64,000 nt of DNA from Epilithonimonas hominis (GCF_003730015.1 NZ_RJTU01000082.1:1-64000), one strand, 5' to 3'; counted from the stretch's first letter, positions 35,991 to 46,485 are shown. Notes: generated from the letters alone by a model not told the origin. Made by a program: numbers and translations.

Positions 35991-36300
35991 TTATCTTCTA
36001 GGACCATTCATTGCAAAGTCTCTGTCTTTTTTCCAGTCTTTATGTTGGTAAGCCATATAATTCTCGTATTGTTGTTTGTTCAGGATTTTTTTGATTCTTG
36101 CGTCGTATTCTCTTTCGCTCAATCTTTCTCTTGACAACCATATCGATTTTCTTTTGCTGAGCCGGATTCAATCTGATTCCTGCAAAATCTTTTTGATATT
36201 GATGAGATTCTACTTTTACGTTTCTCATTCCATTGTCTCTTTTCTGTGCACTAGCAGCGAATGCGATAAATAAACTTGCTGCTAAAACTAACTTTTTCAT
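35991..36300 (-). pseudogene. Small secreted basic protein, frameshifted
   Basis: From the ATG at 36300 the frame encodes a signal peptide (KKLVLAASLFIAFAASA) and about 35 more sensible residues up to NPAQQKKIDMVV. It then becomes a low-quality basic stretch and stops at 36040. In the next frame, from about 36130, a sensible C-terminus continues (SRERLSEREYDARI, KKILNKQQYENYMAY, KDWKKDRDFAMNGPRR) to a stop at 35991-35993. One base gained or lost near 36125-36140 explains both halves. It may be a real mutation or a sequencing error. Confidence 0.7.
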
Positions 36301-36460
36301 AATTTCTAATTTTAATGTTAATTGGCGTTCTTGTTTAATTAGATTCAATATTGATGCCTGAAAGCGCCTTAAATAGTGCATTATAGATGAACGATGATTA
36401 TTTACCGACAAAAAAATCAAAAGTATAGATGAACGGTTTTATTTGAGCAAATTGAATAAA

Positions 36461-36488
36461 AAAACCATTGAAAATTTTGAATGGTTTT
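36461..36488 (-). terminator. Terminator of mnmA
   Basis: AAAACCATT and AATGGTTTT form a 9-bp stem. Read leftward it is followed by a T run, 22 bp after the mnmA stop codon. Confidence 0.75.
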
Positions 36489-36509
36489 ATATTTAAACAC
36501 GTTTTTAAT

Positions 36510-37697
36510 CTAGCTGATCACTCCACTTCCAATCAATTCATCATCGATATACCAAGCAGCAAATTGTCCTTCAGCAATTGCCGATTGTGGGTTTTCAAAT
36601 TCCATAAAAAAACCTTCTTCGAATTGATAAATCGTTGCTTTTTCCAAAGTTTGTCTGTAACGGATTCTTGCCATAACATCCATAGATTCTCCGTTTTTCA
36701 ATTTCAAATCCTCACGAACCCAATGAACTTCAGAATTATCAATTTTTAAAGCTTTTCTGAAAAGACCAGGAAAATTTCTTCCTTCACCAACAAAAATAAT
36801 ATTGCTTTCCATTTCTCTGGAGATGATGAAACAGCTCTCTTTGTGTCCGCCGATTCCCAAACCTTTACTTTGTCCGATGGTAAAAAATTGCGCACCTTGA
36901 TGTTTGCCAATCACTTTTCCATCTTCTTTTTTATAATTGATTTTAGCCGACAGATATTCTACTTCTTCTTGTTTTGAATTGAAGCTGGGTTGAGGTTTAT
37001 GATATTCAGCAAAATCATTAAAGATTTCTACAATTTCACCTTCTTTCGGAACCAACTGTTGCTGAAGAAAAGTCGGTAAACTCACTTTCCCAATGAAACA
37101 AAGCCCTTGCGAATCTTTCTTATCTGCCGTTACCAACTCTTGTTCTTTTGCAATTTCACGAACTTCAGGTTTTGTTAATTCTCCAATTGGAAATAAGGCT
37201 TTTGATAACTGATCTTGACTCAACTGACAAAGGAAATAACTTTGGTCTTTGTTATTATCTTTCCCTGCTAAAAGATGAAAAATCTCTTTTCCATTTTCAT
37301 CAATTGTTGAATTTACTCGCGCATAATGTCCTGTCGCCACTTTCTCAGCACCAAGCGATAAGGCTGTTTTCATAAACACATCGAATTTCACTTCGCGGTT
37401 ACAAAGCACATCAGGATTTGGCGTTCTGCCTTTATGATACTCATCGAACATATAATCTACAATTCTTTCTTTGTAGAGCTCACTCATATCAATTACCTGG
37501 AACGGAATTCCTAATTTTTGTGCGACGAGAAGCGCATCATTGCTGTCTTCAATCCAAGGACACTCGTCCTCCAAAGTTACCGACGCATCATTCCAATTGC
37601 GCATAAAAAGTCCGATAACCTCGTGACCCTGCTGTTGCAAAAGATAAGCGGTCACGCTAGAATCTACACCTCCGGAAAGGCCTACTACTATTTTCAT
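36510..37697 (-). CDS. mnmA: tRNA 2-thiouridine(34) synthase
   Basis: A 395-residue ATP-dependent thiolase that places sulphur on U34 of Lys, Glu and Gln tRNAs. The PP-loop SGGVDSS lies at 8-14, and the two catalytic cysteines are C99 ([12 protein letters not shown]) and C200 ([10 protein letters not shown]), nearly the same numbers as in E. coli. Some loop residues are longer than in E. coli ([11 protein letters not shown]). Together with MnmG, also encoded here, it modifies the same tRNA position, though the genes lie 26 kb apart. Confidence 0.95.
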   Translation of the reverse strand: MKIVVGLSGGVDSSVTAYLLQQQGHEVIGLFMRNWNDASVTLEDECPWIEDSNDALLVAQKLGIPFQVIDMSELYKERIVDYMFDEYHKGRTPNPDVLCNREVKFDVFMKTALSLGAEKVATGHYARVNSTIDENGKEIFHLLAGKDNNKDQSYFLCQLSQDQLSKALFPIGELTKPEVREIAKEQELVTADKKDSQGLCFIGKVSLPTFLQQQLVPKEGEIVEIFNDFAEYHKPQPSFNSKQEEVEYLSAKINYKKEDGKVIGKHQGAQFFTIGQSKGLGIGGHKESCFIISREMESNIIFVGEGRNFPGLFRKALKIDNSEVHWVREDLKLKNGESMDVMARIRYRQTLEKATIYQFEEGFFMEFENPQSAIAEGQFAAWYIDDELIGSGVIS

Positions 37698-37809
37698 TTA
37701 ATTTCAATTTTACGAAACTCTTGACGGGAGTTCTTAGTTTGAGCTGCAAAAATACAATTAAAATATTCGCCAAAAAACCATAATTTTAAGCATCGATAAA
37801 AACAATCTT

Positions 37810-38334
37810 ATGAAGAAAATATTTACTTTAAGTTTAATTGTATGTAATGTTTTTTGCTTTTCTCAAATCGCGATGAGTTCCGGAACTCAAACCAACCGTT
37901 GGACTTTTGGTGGAGGTTTAGGAATCGGATTTGGGAGTAATTCTTATTTCAATTTGCAGCTTTCACCGAGAGTGGGTTATAAAATCACAGACCAATTAGA
38001 AGGTGGGATTATCGGAAACGTTTCTTGGCAAAGTTCCAATTATTATAAATCAACAATGGTTGGAGTGGGTCCTTTCGCAAATTATTATTTTGCCCGTTCG
38101 TTTTTCGTAGGTGCTAATCTTCAGCAATATTTTATCAATTCGAAAGAAAAATTCTCAGGTTATAAATACAATACAGATGAAACTGCGCTTTATCTTGGTG
38201 GTGGTTATATGCAGAATATTGGCAATAATGCTTTTATACAATTCGGGATAATGTATAACGTATTGTGGCAGGATCGCGACAGCATTTTCAGCACAGGATT
38301 TGTACCCAGTGTTGGTGTTGTTGTAGGATTATAA
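37810..38334 (+). CDS. Small outer-membrane beta-barrel-like protein
   Basis: A 174-residue exported protein with a signal peptide (1-19, ending near CFSQ). The mature part has regularly spaced aromatic/glycine strands (LGIGFGSNSYFNLQLSPRVGY, GNAFIQFGIMYNVLW split over strands) and ends in SVGVVVGL, a typical small beta-barrel layout. No family can be named. It is monocistronic and ends at a bidirectional terminator shared with clpC. Confidence 0.75.
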   Translation: MKKIFTLSLIVCNVFCFSQIAMSSGTQTNRWTFGGGLGIGFGSNSYFNLQLSPRVGYKITDQLEGGIIGNVSWQSSNYYKSTMVGVGPFANYYFARSFFVGANLQQYFINSKEKFSGYKYNTDETALYLGGGYMQNIGNNAFIQFGIMYNVLWQDRDSIFSTGFVPSVGVVVGL

Positions 38335-38365
38335 AAAAAACCGCCTAGAAAAAAGGCGGTTTTTT
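38335..38365. terminator. Bidirectional terminator between barrel protein gene and clpC
   Basis: AAAAAACCGCC and GGCGGTTTTTT form an 11-bp stem directly after the barrel gene stop codon and three bases before clpC ends. Confidence 0.9.
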
Positions 38366-38367
38366 GT

Positions 38368-40902
38368 TTAAGATTTGATACTTTCTTTATTGTTTTTCTC
38401 TTTTTGGGAAGAACCTTCCAAAGCATCTTTAGCTTCATTAAGTTTTAAGATAACCGTTTCGCCTTCACCAAATTGTTTGTTAACCAACATTTCTGCTAAT
38501 AAATCTTCTATATATTTTTGGATAGCTCGTTTTAGAGGTCTTGCTCCAAAATCTTTGTCCCAACCTTTTTCTGCAATGAAATCTTTGGCTTCATCTGTCA
38601 ACTCTACTTTGTAACCTAATTTTTCCAATCTGCTGTAAAGTTTGTTTAACTCCAAGTCTATGATTCTTCTGATGTCCGCTTGTTCCAGAGAATTAAAGAT
38701 AATGATGTCATCGATCCTATTCAGGAATTCCGGTGCGAATGCCTTTTTCAATGCACTTTCAATAGTAGATCTTGCTCTTGCATCAGAATTGGTTTTCTTA
38801 GCAGAGGTTCCGAAGCCGACACCATCACCGAAATCTTTAAGGTCTCTAGTTCCGATGTTGGATGTTAAAATGATGATTGTATTTCTGAAATCGATTTTTC
38901 TTCCAAGAGAATCCGTTACGTGACCTTCATCCAAAATTTGTAAAAGAATGTTGAAGACATCAGGATGCGCTTTTTCTATCTCGTCTAAAAGAACTACAGC
39001 ATAAGGTTTTCTTCTAACCGCTTCCGTCAATTGTCCGCCTTCTTCGTAACCAACGTATCCTGGAGGCGCACCCACCAATCTAGAAACCGCAAATTTCTCC
39101 ATATACTCACTCATATCAATCCTGATTAGTGCTTCATCAGAATCAAATAATTCGCGGGCCATGACTTTTGCAAGCTCGGTTTTACCGACACCCGTTGTCC
39201 CCAAGAAAATAAATGTCCCGATTGGACGGTTAGGATCTTTCAGACCAGCTCTATTTCTCTGAATGGCTTTCACCACTTTCTTAACAGCATCCTCCTGACC
39301 AATTACTTTTCCGTTCAGTTTTTCGTCCATCTGTGCCAGTTTATCCATTTCGTTTTTACCAACTTTGGTTACCGGCACGCCACTCATCATAGAAACCACT
39401 TCCGCCACATTTTCCTCTGTTACTTCTTCTTTTCTCTCCTTCACATCCTTATCCCATTGTTCTTGGGCAAGATTTAATTCGATTTGAAGTCTTTCTTCTT
39501 CGTCTTTCAGCTTTCTAGCCTCAAGATAATCCTGAGCTTTCACTGCTTTTTGTTTCAATTCCTTCACTTCTTCGATACGAGATTCGTGGTCGATGATTTC
39601 CGTAGGAACTTTCATATTCTTGATGTAAACTCTGGAACCAGCTTCGTCCATCGCATCAATTGCTTTATCCGGCAGGAATCGGTCTGTTATATATCTTGAT
39701 GTGAGATTAACGCATGCTGCAATAGCCTCGTCTGAATAAACAACGTTATGATGATCCTCGTATTTGTCTTTAATCTGATTCAGAATTTGGATGGTTTCTT
39801 CTATAGACGTAGGCTCTACCATTACTTTCTGGAATCGTCTTTCTAAAGCGCCATCTTTCTCGATGTACTGTCGATATTCGTCCAAGGTTGTAGCACCAAT
39901 GCATTGAATTTCGCCTCTTGCCAAAGCCGGTTTGAACATATTGGACGCATCCAGACTTCCAGTAGAACTTCCTGCGCCAACTATTGTGTGTAACTCATCG
40001 ATGAAAAGAATGACATCACGGTTTTTCTCCAATTCAGTCATTATCGCTTTCATTCTTTCTTCAAATTGTCCACGATACTTGGTTCCTGCAACCAGACTTG
40101 CAAGGTCAAGTGTGATGACACGTTTTCCATAAAGAACTCTTGATACTTTTTTCTGCTGAATTCTCAAAGCCAAACCTTCTGCGATAGCAGATTTACCAAC
40201 ACCTGGCTCACCAATCAAAAGCGGATTGTTTTTCTTTCTTCTTGATAGAATCTGAGAAACTCTTTCAATTTCCTTCTCACGCCCGATAACAGGATCTAGT
40301 TTTCCGTCTCTTGCCAAAGCAGTCAAATCTCTGCCAAAATTATCTAGAGTAGGGGTTTTGCTTTTCTGGGCGCCAAGATTTCCTGTCGGTTTTTTCATTT
40401 GGCTGTAAGGCTCGTCCTTTTCCTCATCGTCATCATAAGCGCTGTTTTGAGGTAATTGATCGGTGTTTTTCAACATCGTTCTATACGCTTTCTGCACGGC
40501 ATCGTAATCAATATCATAAGCCTGAAGAATGCTCGAAGTAGGATCTTCCTGTTTGTATAGTACACCTAATAAAAGATGAACCGTATTGATATCTGCAGAC
40601 TGATACTGTCTGCACTCCAGCTCGGAACGTTTTACGGCCTGATCCGCCATTTTTGTAAAAGAAATACTACCCATATTGGATGTGAACGGGTTAGAGTTTA
40701 CAGCGCTCAGGGTTTCGATTTTTCTCTTTATCTGGGTAAGGTCGGCATTCAGATTTTCGAGGATTTCTTTTGCAGAATTTTCAGTTTTGATAATTCCTAA
40801 AAGGAAATGTTCAGTATTCAGAAACTCACTCTGCAAACGCCTTGCTTCATTTTTGCTTTGCTTGAACACGCGGTTCAAACCGTCTGAAAATTTATAATCC
40901 AT
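38368..40902 (-). CDS. clpC: ATP-dependent Clp protease ATP-binding subunit ClpC
   Basis: An 844-residue Hsp100 unfoldase that feeds proteins to ClpP. The N-terminal Clp_N repeats (about 1-145), first AAA+ domain with GEPGVGKS and EERMKAIMTELE, a middle UVR-like coiled coil (EARKLKDEEERLQIELN) and second AAA+ domain with GTTGVGKT, EYMEKFAVSRLVGAPPGYVGYEEGG split over motifs, and a C-terminal D2-small domain are all present. The UVR stretch and length identify ClpC rather than ClpA or ClpB. Confidence 0.95.
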   Translation of the reverse strand: MDYKFSDGLNRVFKQSKNEARRLQSEFLNTEHFLLGIIKTENSAKEILENLNADLTQIKRKIETLSAVNSNPFTSNMGSISFTKMADQAVKRSELECRQYQSADINTVHLLLGVLYKQEDPTSSILQAYDIDYDAVQKAYRTMLKNTDQLPQNSAYDDDEEKDEPYSQMKKPTGNLGAQKSKTPTLDNFGRDLTALARDGKLDPVIGREKEIERVSQILSRRKKNNPLLIGEPGVGKSAIAEGLALRIQQKKVSRVLYGKRVITLDLASLVAGTKYRGQFEERMKAIMTELEKNRDVILFIDELHTIVGAGSSTGSLDASNMFKPALARGEIQCIGATTLDEYRQYIEKDGALERRFQKVMVEPTSIEETIQILNQIKDKYEDHHNVVYSDEAIAACVNLTSRYITDRFLPDKAIDAMDEAGSRVYIKNMKVPTEIIDHESRIEEVKELKQKAVKAQDYLEARKLKDEEERLQIELNLAQEQWDKDVKERKEEVTEENVAEVVSMMSGVPVTKVGKNEMDKLAQMDEKLNGKVIGQEDAVKKVVKAIQRNRAGLKDPNRPIGTFIFLGTTGVGKTELAKVMARELFDSDEALIRIDMSEYMEKFAVSRLVGAPPGYVGYEEGGQLTEAVRRKPYAVVLLDEIEKAHPDVFNILLQILDEGHVTDSLGRKIDFRNTIIILTSNIGTRDLKDFGDGVGFGTSAKKTNSDARARSTIESALKKAFAPEFLNRIDDIIIFNSLEQADIRRIIDLELNKLYSRLEKLGYKVELTDEAKDFIAEKGWDKDFGARPLKRAIQKYIEDLLAEMLVNKQFGEGETVILKLNEAKDALEGSSQKEKNNKESIKS

Positions 40903-41075
40903 AATTAAAAATATTCACTAAGTTATGTTTTTTATAAATAATCCTACAATTATTAATTGTAAAATTTGTAAAATTTGTTTTGCAAATTAATGGCCAATCA
41001 GAAAAACGGGACTTTCTGACCATATTTTTTTATCCACTCAAAAATGTTTAGGTTTGTAGTTCTCAAAATTAAACT

Positions 41076-41297
41076 ATGAATAATTGGGCAGAATATGTAG
41101 GTTATGTAGCATCGGCATTTGTGGTCGGGAGCTTTTTATTAAAAGAGATTAAGACGATCCGTCTTGTCAATCTGATAGGCTGTATTTGCTTTGTTATCTA
41201 CGGCGTCTACAGCGGGATGCTTTGGCCTATTATTATTCCAAACGTTATATTGGCTTTGGTTCAAATTTATCATTTGGTAAGAACTATTAAATCGTGA
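41076..41297 (+). CDS. Small membrane protein, YgjV-like
   Basis: A 73-residue protein with two to three hydrophobic helices (EYVGYVASAFVVGSFLL, LIGCICFVIYGVYSGMLW, IIIPNVILALVQIYHL). The N-W-A-E-Y-V-G start and IRLVNLIG between helices resemble short YgjV/SemiSWEET-like proteins, but I cannot prove this. Its TGA stop overlaps the GTG start of the glycosyltransferase gene (GTGA), so the two are translationally coupled. TAGGTTTG at 41049-41056 could be the promoter -7 element. Confidence 0.75.
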   Translation: MNNWAEYVGYVASAFVVGSFLLKEIKTIRLVNLIGCICFVIYGVYSGMLWPIIIPNVILALVQIYHLVRTIKS

Positions 41298-42391
41298 AAA
41301 TCATTGTAAGTGTTTTTAACAATCTGCAGACTGACCAGCGAGTAGAAAAGGTTTGCAAGACACTTTATGATAATGGTTATCACCCACATCTGATTGGTAA
41401 TGATTGGTTGGGCGCGCCCGAAATGGAAAGACCTTACCCATTTTACAGAATTAAACTAAATTCAAAGAAAGCTCGTTTCGCATACATAGAGTTCCAGAAG
41501 AAACTCTACCGTGAGCTGAAGAAAAATGCTGACAATAAGACCATTTTGTTGGCCAATGATTTGGAAACAATAGTGCCAAATTATCTCATTTCTAAAAAAT
41601 TAGGCATCCCTCTGGTTTTTGACAGCCACGAAATTTTCACCGAAATGCCAACAATACAAGGCAGATGGGTGAAAAAAATATGGAAAGCAGTTGAAAAGAA
41701 ATTGGTGCCTAAAATAAAAAGAATGATCACTGCTAGTGATTCCTATGCCAATTGGTTTGTGAAAGAATATGGGATAAAGAGACCTACTGTTGTCAGGAAT
41801 CTGCCAAGGAGATCTCATTTTTCCGGTATCAATGATAATGACACAAAAATCATACTTTATCAAGGGTGGCTAAACTATTCCCGCGGGGTGGACAAGGCCA
41901 TTCTTGCTATGAAAGGGATAGACGATGCTGAGCTTTGGATTGCAGGATGCGGACCGGCGGAAGATTTTTACCGTGCAGTTTCTGTTGAGAATCATTTGAA
42001 AGATAAAGTCAAATTTATCGGAAAGCTTACACCGGATGATCTGCGGAAGGTTACGCCGCAAGCAGATGTGGGAATCAGCATAGAAGAAAATAATGGGTTG
42101 AGTTATTATTATTCTCTACCAAACAAAATTTCGGACTATATCCAGTCCAGGGTTCCTGTTGTTGTATCCGATTTTCCGGAAATGAAAAATATTGTGAATA
42201 CTTTTGGTGTTGGAGAAATTATCGAAAATCATTCTAATGAACATCTTGCAGAAAAATTGAAAATTGTTCTGGAAAAAGGAAAAGCTTCATATCTTCACAA
42301 TTTAAATGTAGCTGCAGATGAGCTTTGCTGGGAAAATGAAGAAGACAAAATCCTGAAAATATTCTCCGACGCTGCAAAAGAAATTCTGTAG
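41294..42391 (+). CDS. Glycosyltransferase, GT4-type
   Basis: A 365-residue GT-B fold enzyme. The N-terminal domain begins KIIVSVFNNLQTDQRVEKVCKTLYDNGY, and the donor-site domain shows ILYQGWLNYSRGVDKAILAM, KFIGKLTPDDLRKVTPQADVGISIEENNGLSYYYSLPNKISDYIQSRVPVVVSDF, split over several motifs, with the E-x(7)-E-like acidic region. The start is GTG, overlapping the upstream stop by four bases. The sugar donor and acceptor are not evident, but cell-surface polysaccharide is likely. Confidence 0.88.
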   Translation: MKIIVSVFNNLQTDQRVEKVCKTLYDNGYHPHLIGNDWLGAPEMERPYPFYRIKLNSKKARFAYIEFQKKLYRELKKNADNKTILLANDLETIVPNYLISKKLGIPLVFDSHEIFTEMPTIQGRWVKKIWKAVEKKLVPKIKRMITASDSYANWFVKEYGIKRPTVVRNLPRRSHFSGINDNDTKIILYQGWLNYSRGVDKAILAMKGIDDAELWIAGCGPAEDFYRAVSVENHLKDKVKFIGKLTPDDLRKVTPQADVGISIEENNGLSYYYSLPNKISDYIQSRVPVVVSDFPEMKNIVNTFGVGEIIENHSNEHLAEKLKIVLEKGKASYLHNLNVAADELCWENEEDKILKIFSDAAKEIL

Positions 42392-42473
42392 AAGGTTAAC
42401 TTTTCTAGGCTTTAATTATCTAATAAGTAATTGTATGATTTTTGTATTATAATCAAATAAATAATTAAAAAAA

Positions 42474-42989
42474 ATGAGAACTTTCATCGTTTTAGTAGCT
42501 GCTTTTTTTTCAGTTGTTAGTTGCAGCAGTCAGATTTATTTAGATCCTTCTACGCTTGAATCTGCTATTACCAATAAAGAGTTTAATTATAATGCAACCA
42601 GAGCATTCCCGATGAATGGTGATGTCAACAATGTTCTAAACTCATTACCAAACACTTCTTCCAGCAGAATTCTGAACCTTGATCCTGGCTATGGGTTTAA
42701 TCTGAAAAAAGACATTCTCAGTGTAGGTTTGCCTTATTTCGGGCGTGCATATAATGCTGTTCCGGGTGATGCTAATAATGGAGGCGTCAGATTTGAATCA
42801 AAAGTGTTTGATATAAAAAAGTCTTCAACTAAAAAAGGAAACACACTGTTGATTATCACACCGAGAGATACGAAGGAAAACTATATTTTTAATCTTGAGA
42901 TTTTCAAAAACGGCAGTGCATTTCTTTCTGTTCAGTCTAACAACAGGCAGCCAATAAGCTTTGATGGTAACATCTCGGTAGATCAGTAA
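42474..42989 (+). CDS. DUF4251 domain lipoprotein
   Basis: A 171-residue protein of the Bacteroidota-specific DUF4251 family. A lipoprotein signal peptide ends in SVVSC (Cys17), so the mature protein is probably lipid-anchored in the envelope. The body contains LPYFGRAYNAVPGDANNGGVRFES, the best preserved family segment, and ends in FDGNISVDQ. Function unknown. It converges with meaB, whose stop codon directly follows. Confidence 0.88.
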   Translation: MRTFIVLVAAFFSVVSCSSQIYLDPSTLESAITNKEFNYNATRAFPMNGDVNNVLNSLPNTSSSRILNLDPGYGFNLKKDILSVGLPYFGRAYNAVPGDANNGGVRFESKVFDIKKSSTKKGNTLLIITPRDTKENYIFNLEIFKNGSAFLSVQSNNRQPISFDGNISVDQ

Positions 42990-43976
42990 TTATTTCCGGA
43001 AGAGCTTATTAACAAAATCACTTGCTTCAGAACTTGGATTAGACAACAGTTCTGAAGCCTTTTTTTTATGCGCCAGAAAAGAGTTTTCCAAATGATGGTT
43101 ATTCTTTGCTTTTTCGAGAATGTATTCACTTACCCAAAATTCAAATCGTTTCTGAGCCTGATTTTTTCTGGTTTCGAGGAAAGTTCCATTCTTAATTTTC
43201 AACGAAATATAATCATCTATTTTATTAAAAACTTCGTCCAATCCAGATTTTTCCAAGGCTGAGCCAAGAATCACAGGGATTTTCCAGTTTTTTTCCTTTG
43301 GTGTGATGAATTGCAATGCTCTCGAAAGTTCAGTTTTTGTCATTTTAGCTTTTGAAAGATTCTCAGAATTAACTTTATTAATGAAAATCAAATCTGCCAT
43401 TTCCATAATGCCGCGTTTGATACCTTGCAATTCGTCGCCAGTTCCGATGACTTTCAGAAAAAGAAAAACGTCCGTGATATCATTGACTAAAGTTTCACTT
43501 TGCCCTACACCAACGGTTTCTATCAAAATATAATCAAAACCAGCGGCTTCACAAATCAAAAGACTTTCGAAAGTGGTATTCGCAATGCCACCGAGAAATC
43601 CAGAACTTGGACTAGGGCGGATAAACGCATTTGGGTCTTTTGCCAATTCTTCCATCCGTGTTTTATCGCCAAGAATACTTCCTTTGTTGATCGAGGAACT
43701 GGGGTCAATTGCCAGAACAGCGACTTTTTTTCCTTGCTCGATTGCATATTTTCCAAAACTTTCAATAAATGTCGATTTTCCCGCACCCGGAACTCCCGTA
43801 ATTCCAATCCGAACTGATTTTCCTGAAAAAGGTAAAATTTCTTTTAATAATTGATCCGCAATTACCCGATGTTCAGGCTTTTTGCTTTCGATAAGTGTAA
43901 TGGCTTTTCCCAAAATCCTTTTGTCAGAAGATTTGATTCCGGAGATGTAATCCTGCAAGCTGAGTCGTTTTGTCAT
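42990..43976 (-). CDS. meaB: Methylmalonyl-CoA mutase-associated GTPase MeaB
   Basis: A 328-residue GTPase that protects and reactivates methylmalonyl-CoA mutase during cobalamin loading. The P-loop is GVPGAGKS at 61-68, followed by DPSSSINKGSILGDKTRMEEL, VETVGVGQSE and the NKVNSENL guanine motif. The start at 43976 (MTKRLSLQDY) is the conserved one; a 28-codon extension upstream is not similar to the family. The mutase gene is next on the same strand but a cytochrome gene lies between them on the opposite strand. Confidence 0.94.
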   Translation of the reverse strand: MTKRLSLQDYISGIKSSDKRILGKAITLIESKKPEHRVIADQLLKEILPFSGKSVRIGITGVPGAGKSTFIESFGKYAIEQGKKVAVLAIDPSSSINKGSILGDKTRMEELAKDPNAFIRPSPSSGFLGGIANTTFESLLICEAAGFDYILIETVGVGQSETLVNDITDVFLFLKVIGTGDELQGIKRGIMEMADLIFINKVNSENLSKAKMTKTELSRALQFITPKEKNWKIPVILGSALEKSGLDEVFNKIDDYISLKIKNGTFLETRKNQAQKRFEFWVSEYILEKAKNNHHLENSFLAHKKKASELLSNPSSEASDFVNKLFRK

Positions 43977-44035
43977 TGGGAATTTGGAATTGTTACAAAT
44001 TGGGCTTAAGGTAATTTTCGGATTCTTATATTTTC

Positions 44036-44043
44036 TATTTTTG
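44036..44043 (+). promoter_or_regulatory. Possible -7 promoter element of the cytochrome gene
   Basis: TATTTTTG fits TANNTTTG and ends 21 bp before the ATG at 44065. The -33 element is not clear. Confidence 0.4.
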
Positions 44044-44064
44044 ATAAGAAAAAAATCCAAAAAT

Positions 44065-44355
44065 ATGAAAAAAACGATATATGCCTTGTGTTTTGTAGGT
44101 GCAATTATCTACTCGTGTACTACAAAAACCGTTGCAACTTCCACAGCTTCTAGCAACACTAGCGAAGAATATGAAACTAAAGGTAAAACCGTATTTGATG
44201 AAAGTTGTGGCAGATGCCACGGTCTTCCGGACGCTTCTGACCACACCGCAGAACAATGGAGCAAAATCATCGCAAGAATGGCACCAAAAGCTAAACTAAA
44301 TGCGGAAGAAACCAATTGGGTTTTGGCTTACGTGAATGCTAATGCTAAGAAATAA
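44065..44355 (+). CDS. Small cytochrome c lipoprotein
   Basis: A 96-residue protein with an N-terminal signal ending in IIYSCTTK, a lipobox with Cys near position 16, and one haem-binding motif CGRCH followed by a distal MAPKAKLNAEE that may supply the Met ligand. It looks like a membrane-anchored monohaem electron carrier. The ATG at 44065 is chosen, because the longer frame adds a second hydrophobic segment with no lipobox function. It lies between meaB and the mutase gene on the other strand, with a gap of three bases to the mutase stop. Confidence 0.88.
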   Translation: MKKTIYALCFVGAIIYSCTTKTVATSTASSNTSEEYETKGKTVFDESCGRCHGLPDASDHTAEQWSKIIARMAPKAKLNAEETNWVLAYVNANAKK

Positions 44356-44358
44356 TAA

Positions 44359-46485
44359 TTAATTCTCTAAAAATTTCTCCAAAATCTCCACAGCACATTT
44401 TGGCAAATTGGTTCCAGGACCGAAAATAAAATCGGCGCCATTGGCATATAAAAACTCATAATCCTGTTGCGGAATAACGCCGCCAACAACAATAGTGATA
44501 TCGTCTTCTCCGAGTTTTTTAAGTTCTTCCACAACTTGTGGAACAAGTGTTTTGTGACCAGCAGCCAAAGAAGAAACGCCTAAAATATGAATGTCATTTT
44601 CCACAGCTTGTTTCGCCACCTCTTCCGGCGTTTGGAACAATGGCGCAACATCGACATCAAATCCCATATCAGCAAAAGCTGTCGCAACGACTTTTGCACC
44701 TCGGTCGTGACCATCTTGTCCCATTTTCGCCACCATAATTCTTGGTCGCCTTCCTTCCGCATCTTCAAATTTCTGACTTAAAGAAACTGCTTTTTCAAAG
44801 TATTCATTTTTTCCTGCATTCATAGCATAAACTCCTGATATGGTTCTGATATTAGCTTTATAACGTCCGAAACTTTCTTCCATCGCATCGCTCATTTCGC
44901 CAAGTGTTACTCTTCTTCTTGCCGCTTCTATACAAAGTTCCAGAAGGTTTCCGTTGCCAGTTTTCGCGGTTTCGCGGATTCTATTTAAAATTTCTTCGAC
45001 AGATTCTGCATTACGATTTGATTTAATCGAGTCTAATCTTTCGATTTGTTTTCTGCGAACCTCTGTATTATCAATGTCAAGAATGTCGATGTCGGTTTGT
45101 TTTAGATTGGATTTGAAGGAATTAACACCGATGATGAACTCTTCTCCACTATCGATTTTGGCTTGTTTCCTTGCAGCAGCTTCCTCGATTCTCATTTTTG
45201 GGATTCCGGCTTCGATGGCTTTTGTCATACCTCCTTCTTTTTCTACTTCATCGATGTATTTCATTGCTTCATCAATCATTTGTTGTGTTAATGATTCCAC
45301 TAAATGGCTTCCGCCCATTGGATCGACCACATTACAAATTCCGCTTTCCTGTTGAAGAATGATTTGGGTATTTCTGGCAATTTTTGCAGAATAATCTGTT
45401 GGAAGAGCAATCGCTTCATCCAAAGCATTCGTGTGAAGAGACTGAGTTCCACCTAAAGCTGATGACAATGCTTCAATAGCAGTTCTTGTGATATTATTGA
45501 ACGGTTCTTGCTCTGTTAAAGACCAGCCAGAAGTTTGAGAGTGTGTTCTGAGAGCTAAAGATTTTTGATTCTGAGGATTAAATTGTGTCAGTAGATTGGC
45601 CCAAATATATCGAGCGGCACGCATTTTTGCGATTTCCATAAAGTGATTCATTCCTATGGCCCAGAAAAATGATAATCTTGGAGCAAAATCATCGACGTTC
45701 ATCCCGGCTTTGATTCCCGTTCTTACATATTCTAATCCGTCTGCAAGCGTATAAGCCATTTCTAAAACTGGCGTTGCTCCGGCCTCCTGCATATGATAGC
45801 CGGAAATAGAAATGGAATTGAATTTCGGAATATTCTTGGAAGTGTATTCGAAAATATCTGCGATGATTTTCATTGATGGCGTTGGCGGATAGATATATGT
45901 GTTCCTAACCATAAATTCTTTCAGAATGTCATTCTGAATGGTTCCGGACAATTTATCCTGAGAAACACCTTGCTCTTCTGCAGCAACAATATAGAAAGAT
46001 AAAATTGGTAAAACGGCGCCATTCATCGTCATAGAAACCGAAATCTCATCCAACGGAATTTGATCAAAAAGGATTTTCATATCCTCAACCGAATCAATTG
46101 CAACGCCCGCTTTTCCAACATCACCAACCACTCTTGCGTGATCGGAATCATAGCCTCTATGAGTTGCCAAATCAAAAGCTACGGAAAGACCTTTTTGCCC
46201 CGCTTGCAGATTTCGTCTGTAAAAGGCATTTGATTCTTCGGCTGTTGAAAACCCTGCGTATTGACGGATGGTCCAAGGTTTCTGAACATACATCGTGGAA
46301 TATGGACCGCGGAGAAAAGGCGCAATTCCTGCGGAACCGTTCAAAATCCTTTTGTTTTTGACGTCTTCTGCTGTGTATTTCGATTTTAGTTCCAAACCGT
46401 CTTTTTCAAAAATGTAATTTTCTGAATTCGAATTGAAGTCAATATTTTGAAAATCAGGGTTTTGGTTTTTTATTTTGTGGCGCAT
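44359..46485 (-). CDS. scpA: Methylmalonyl-CoA mutase, large subunit
   Basis: A 708-residue adenosylcobalamin enzyme interconverting methylmalonyl-CoA and succinyl-CoA. The TIM-barrel part contains [35 protein letters not shown] (split motif) and [28 protein letters not shown]; the B12-binding domain has D591-GHDRG and GVSSLAAGH near the end. A small subunit gene is not in this window. It is upstream of meaB in transcription order, separated by the cytochrome gene. Confidence 0.95.
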   Translation of the reverse strand: MRHKIKNQNPDFQNIDFNSNSENYIFEKDGLELKSKYTAEDVKNKRILNGSAGIAPFLRGPYSTMYVQKPWTIRQYAGFSTAEESNAFYRRNLQAGQKGLSVAFDLATHRGYDSDHARVVGDVGKAGVAIDSVEDMKILFDQIPLDEISVSMTMNGAVLPILSFYIVAAEEQGVSQDKLSGTIQNDILKEFMVRNTYIYPPTPSMKIIADIFEYTSKNIPKFNSISISGYHMQEAGATPVLEMAYTLADGLEYVRTGIKAGMNVDDFAPRLSFFWAIGMNHFMEIAKMRAARYIWANLLTQFNPQNQKSLALRTHSQTSGWSLTEQEPFNNITRTAIEALSSALGGTQSLHTNALDEAIALPTDYSAKIARNTQIILQQESGICNVVDPMGGSHLVESLTQQMIDEAMKYIDEVEKEGGMTKAIEAGIPKMRIEEAAARKQAKIDSGEEFIIGVNSFKSNLKQTDIDILDIDNTEVRRKQIERLDSIKSNRNAESVEEILNRIRETAKTGNGNLLELCIEAARRRVTLGEMSDAMEESFGRYKANIRTISGVYAMNAGKNEYFEKAVSLSQKFEDAEGRRPRIMVAKMGQDGHDRGAKVVATAFADMGFDVDVAPLFQTPEEVAKQAVENDIHILGVSSLAAGHKTLVPQVVEELKKLGEDDITIVVGGVIPQQDYEFLYANGADFIFGPGTNLPKCAVEILEKFLEN

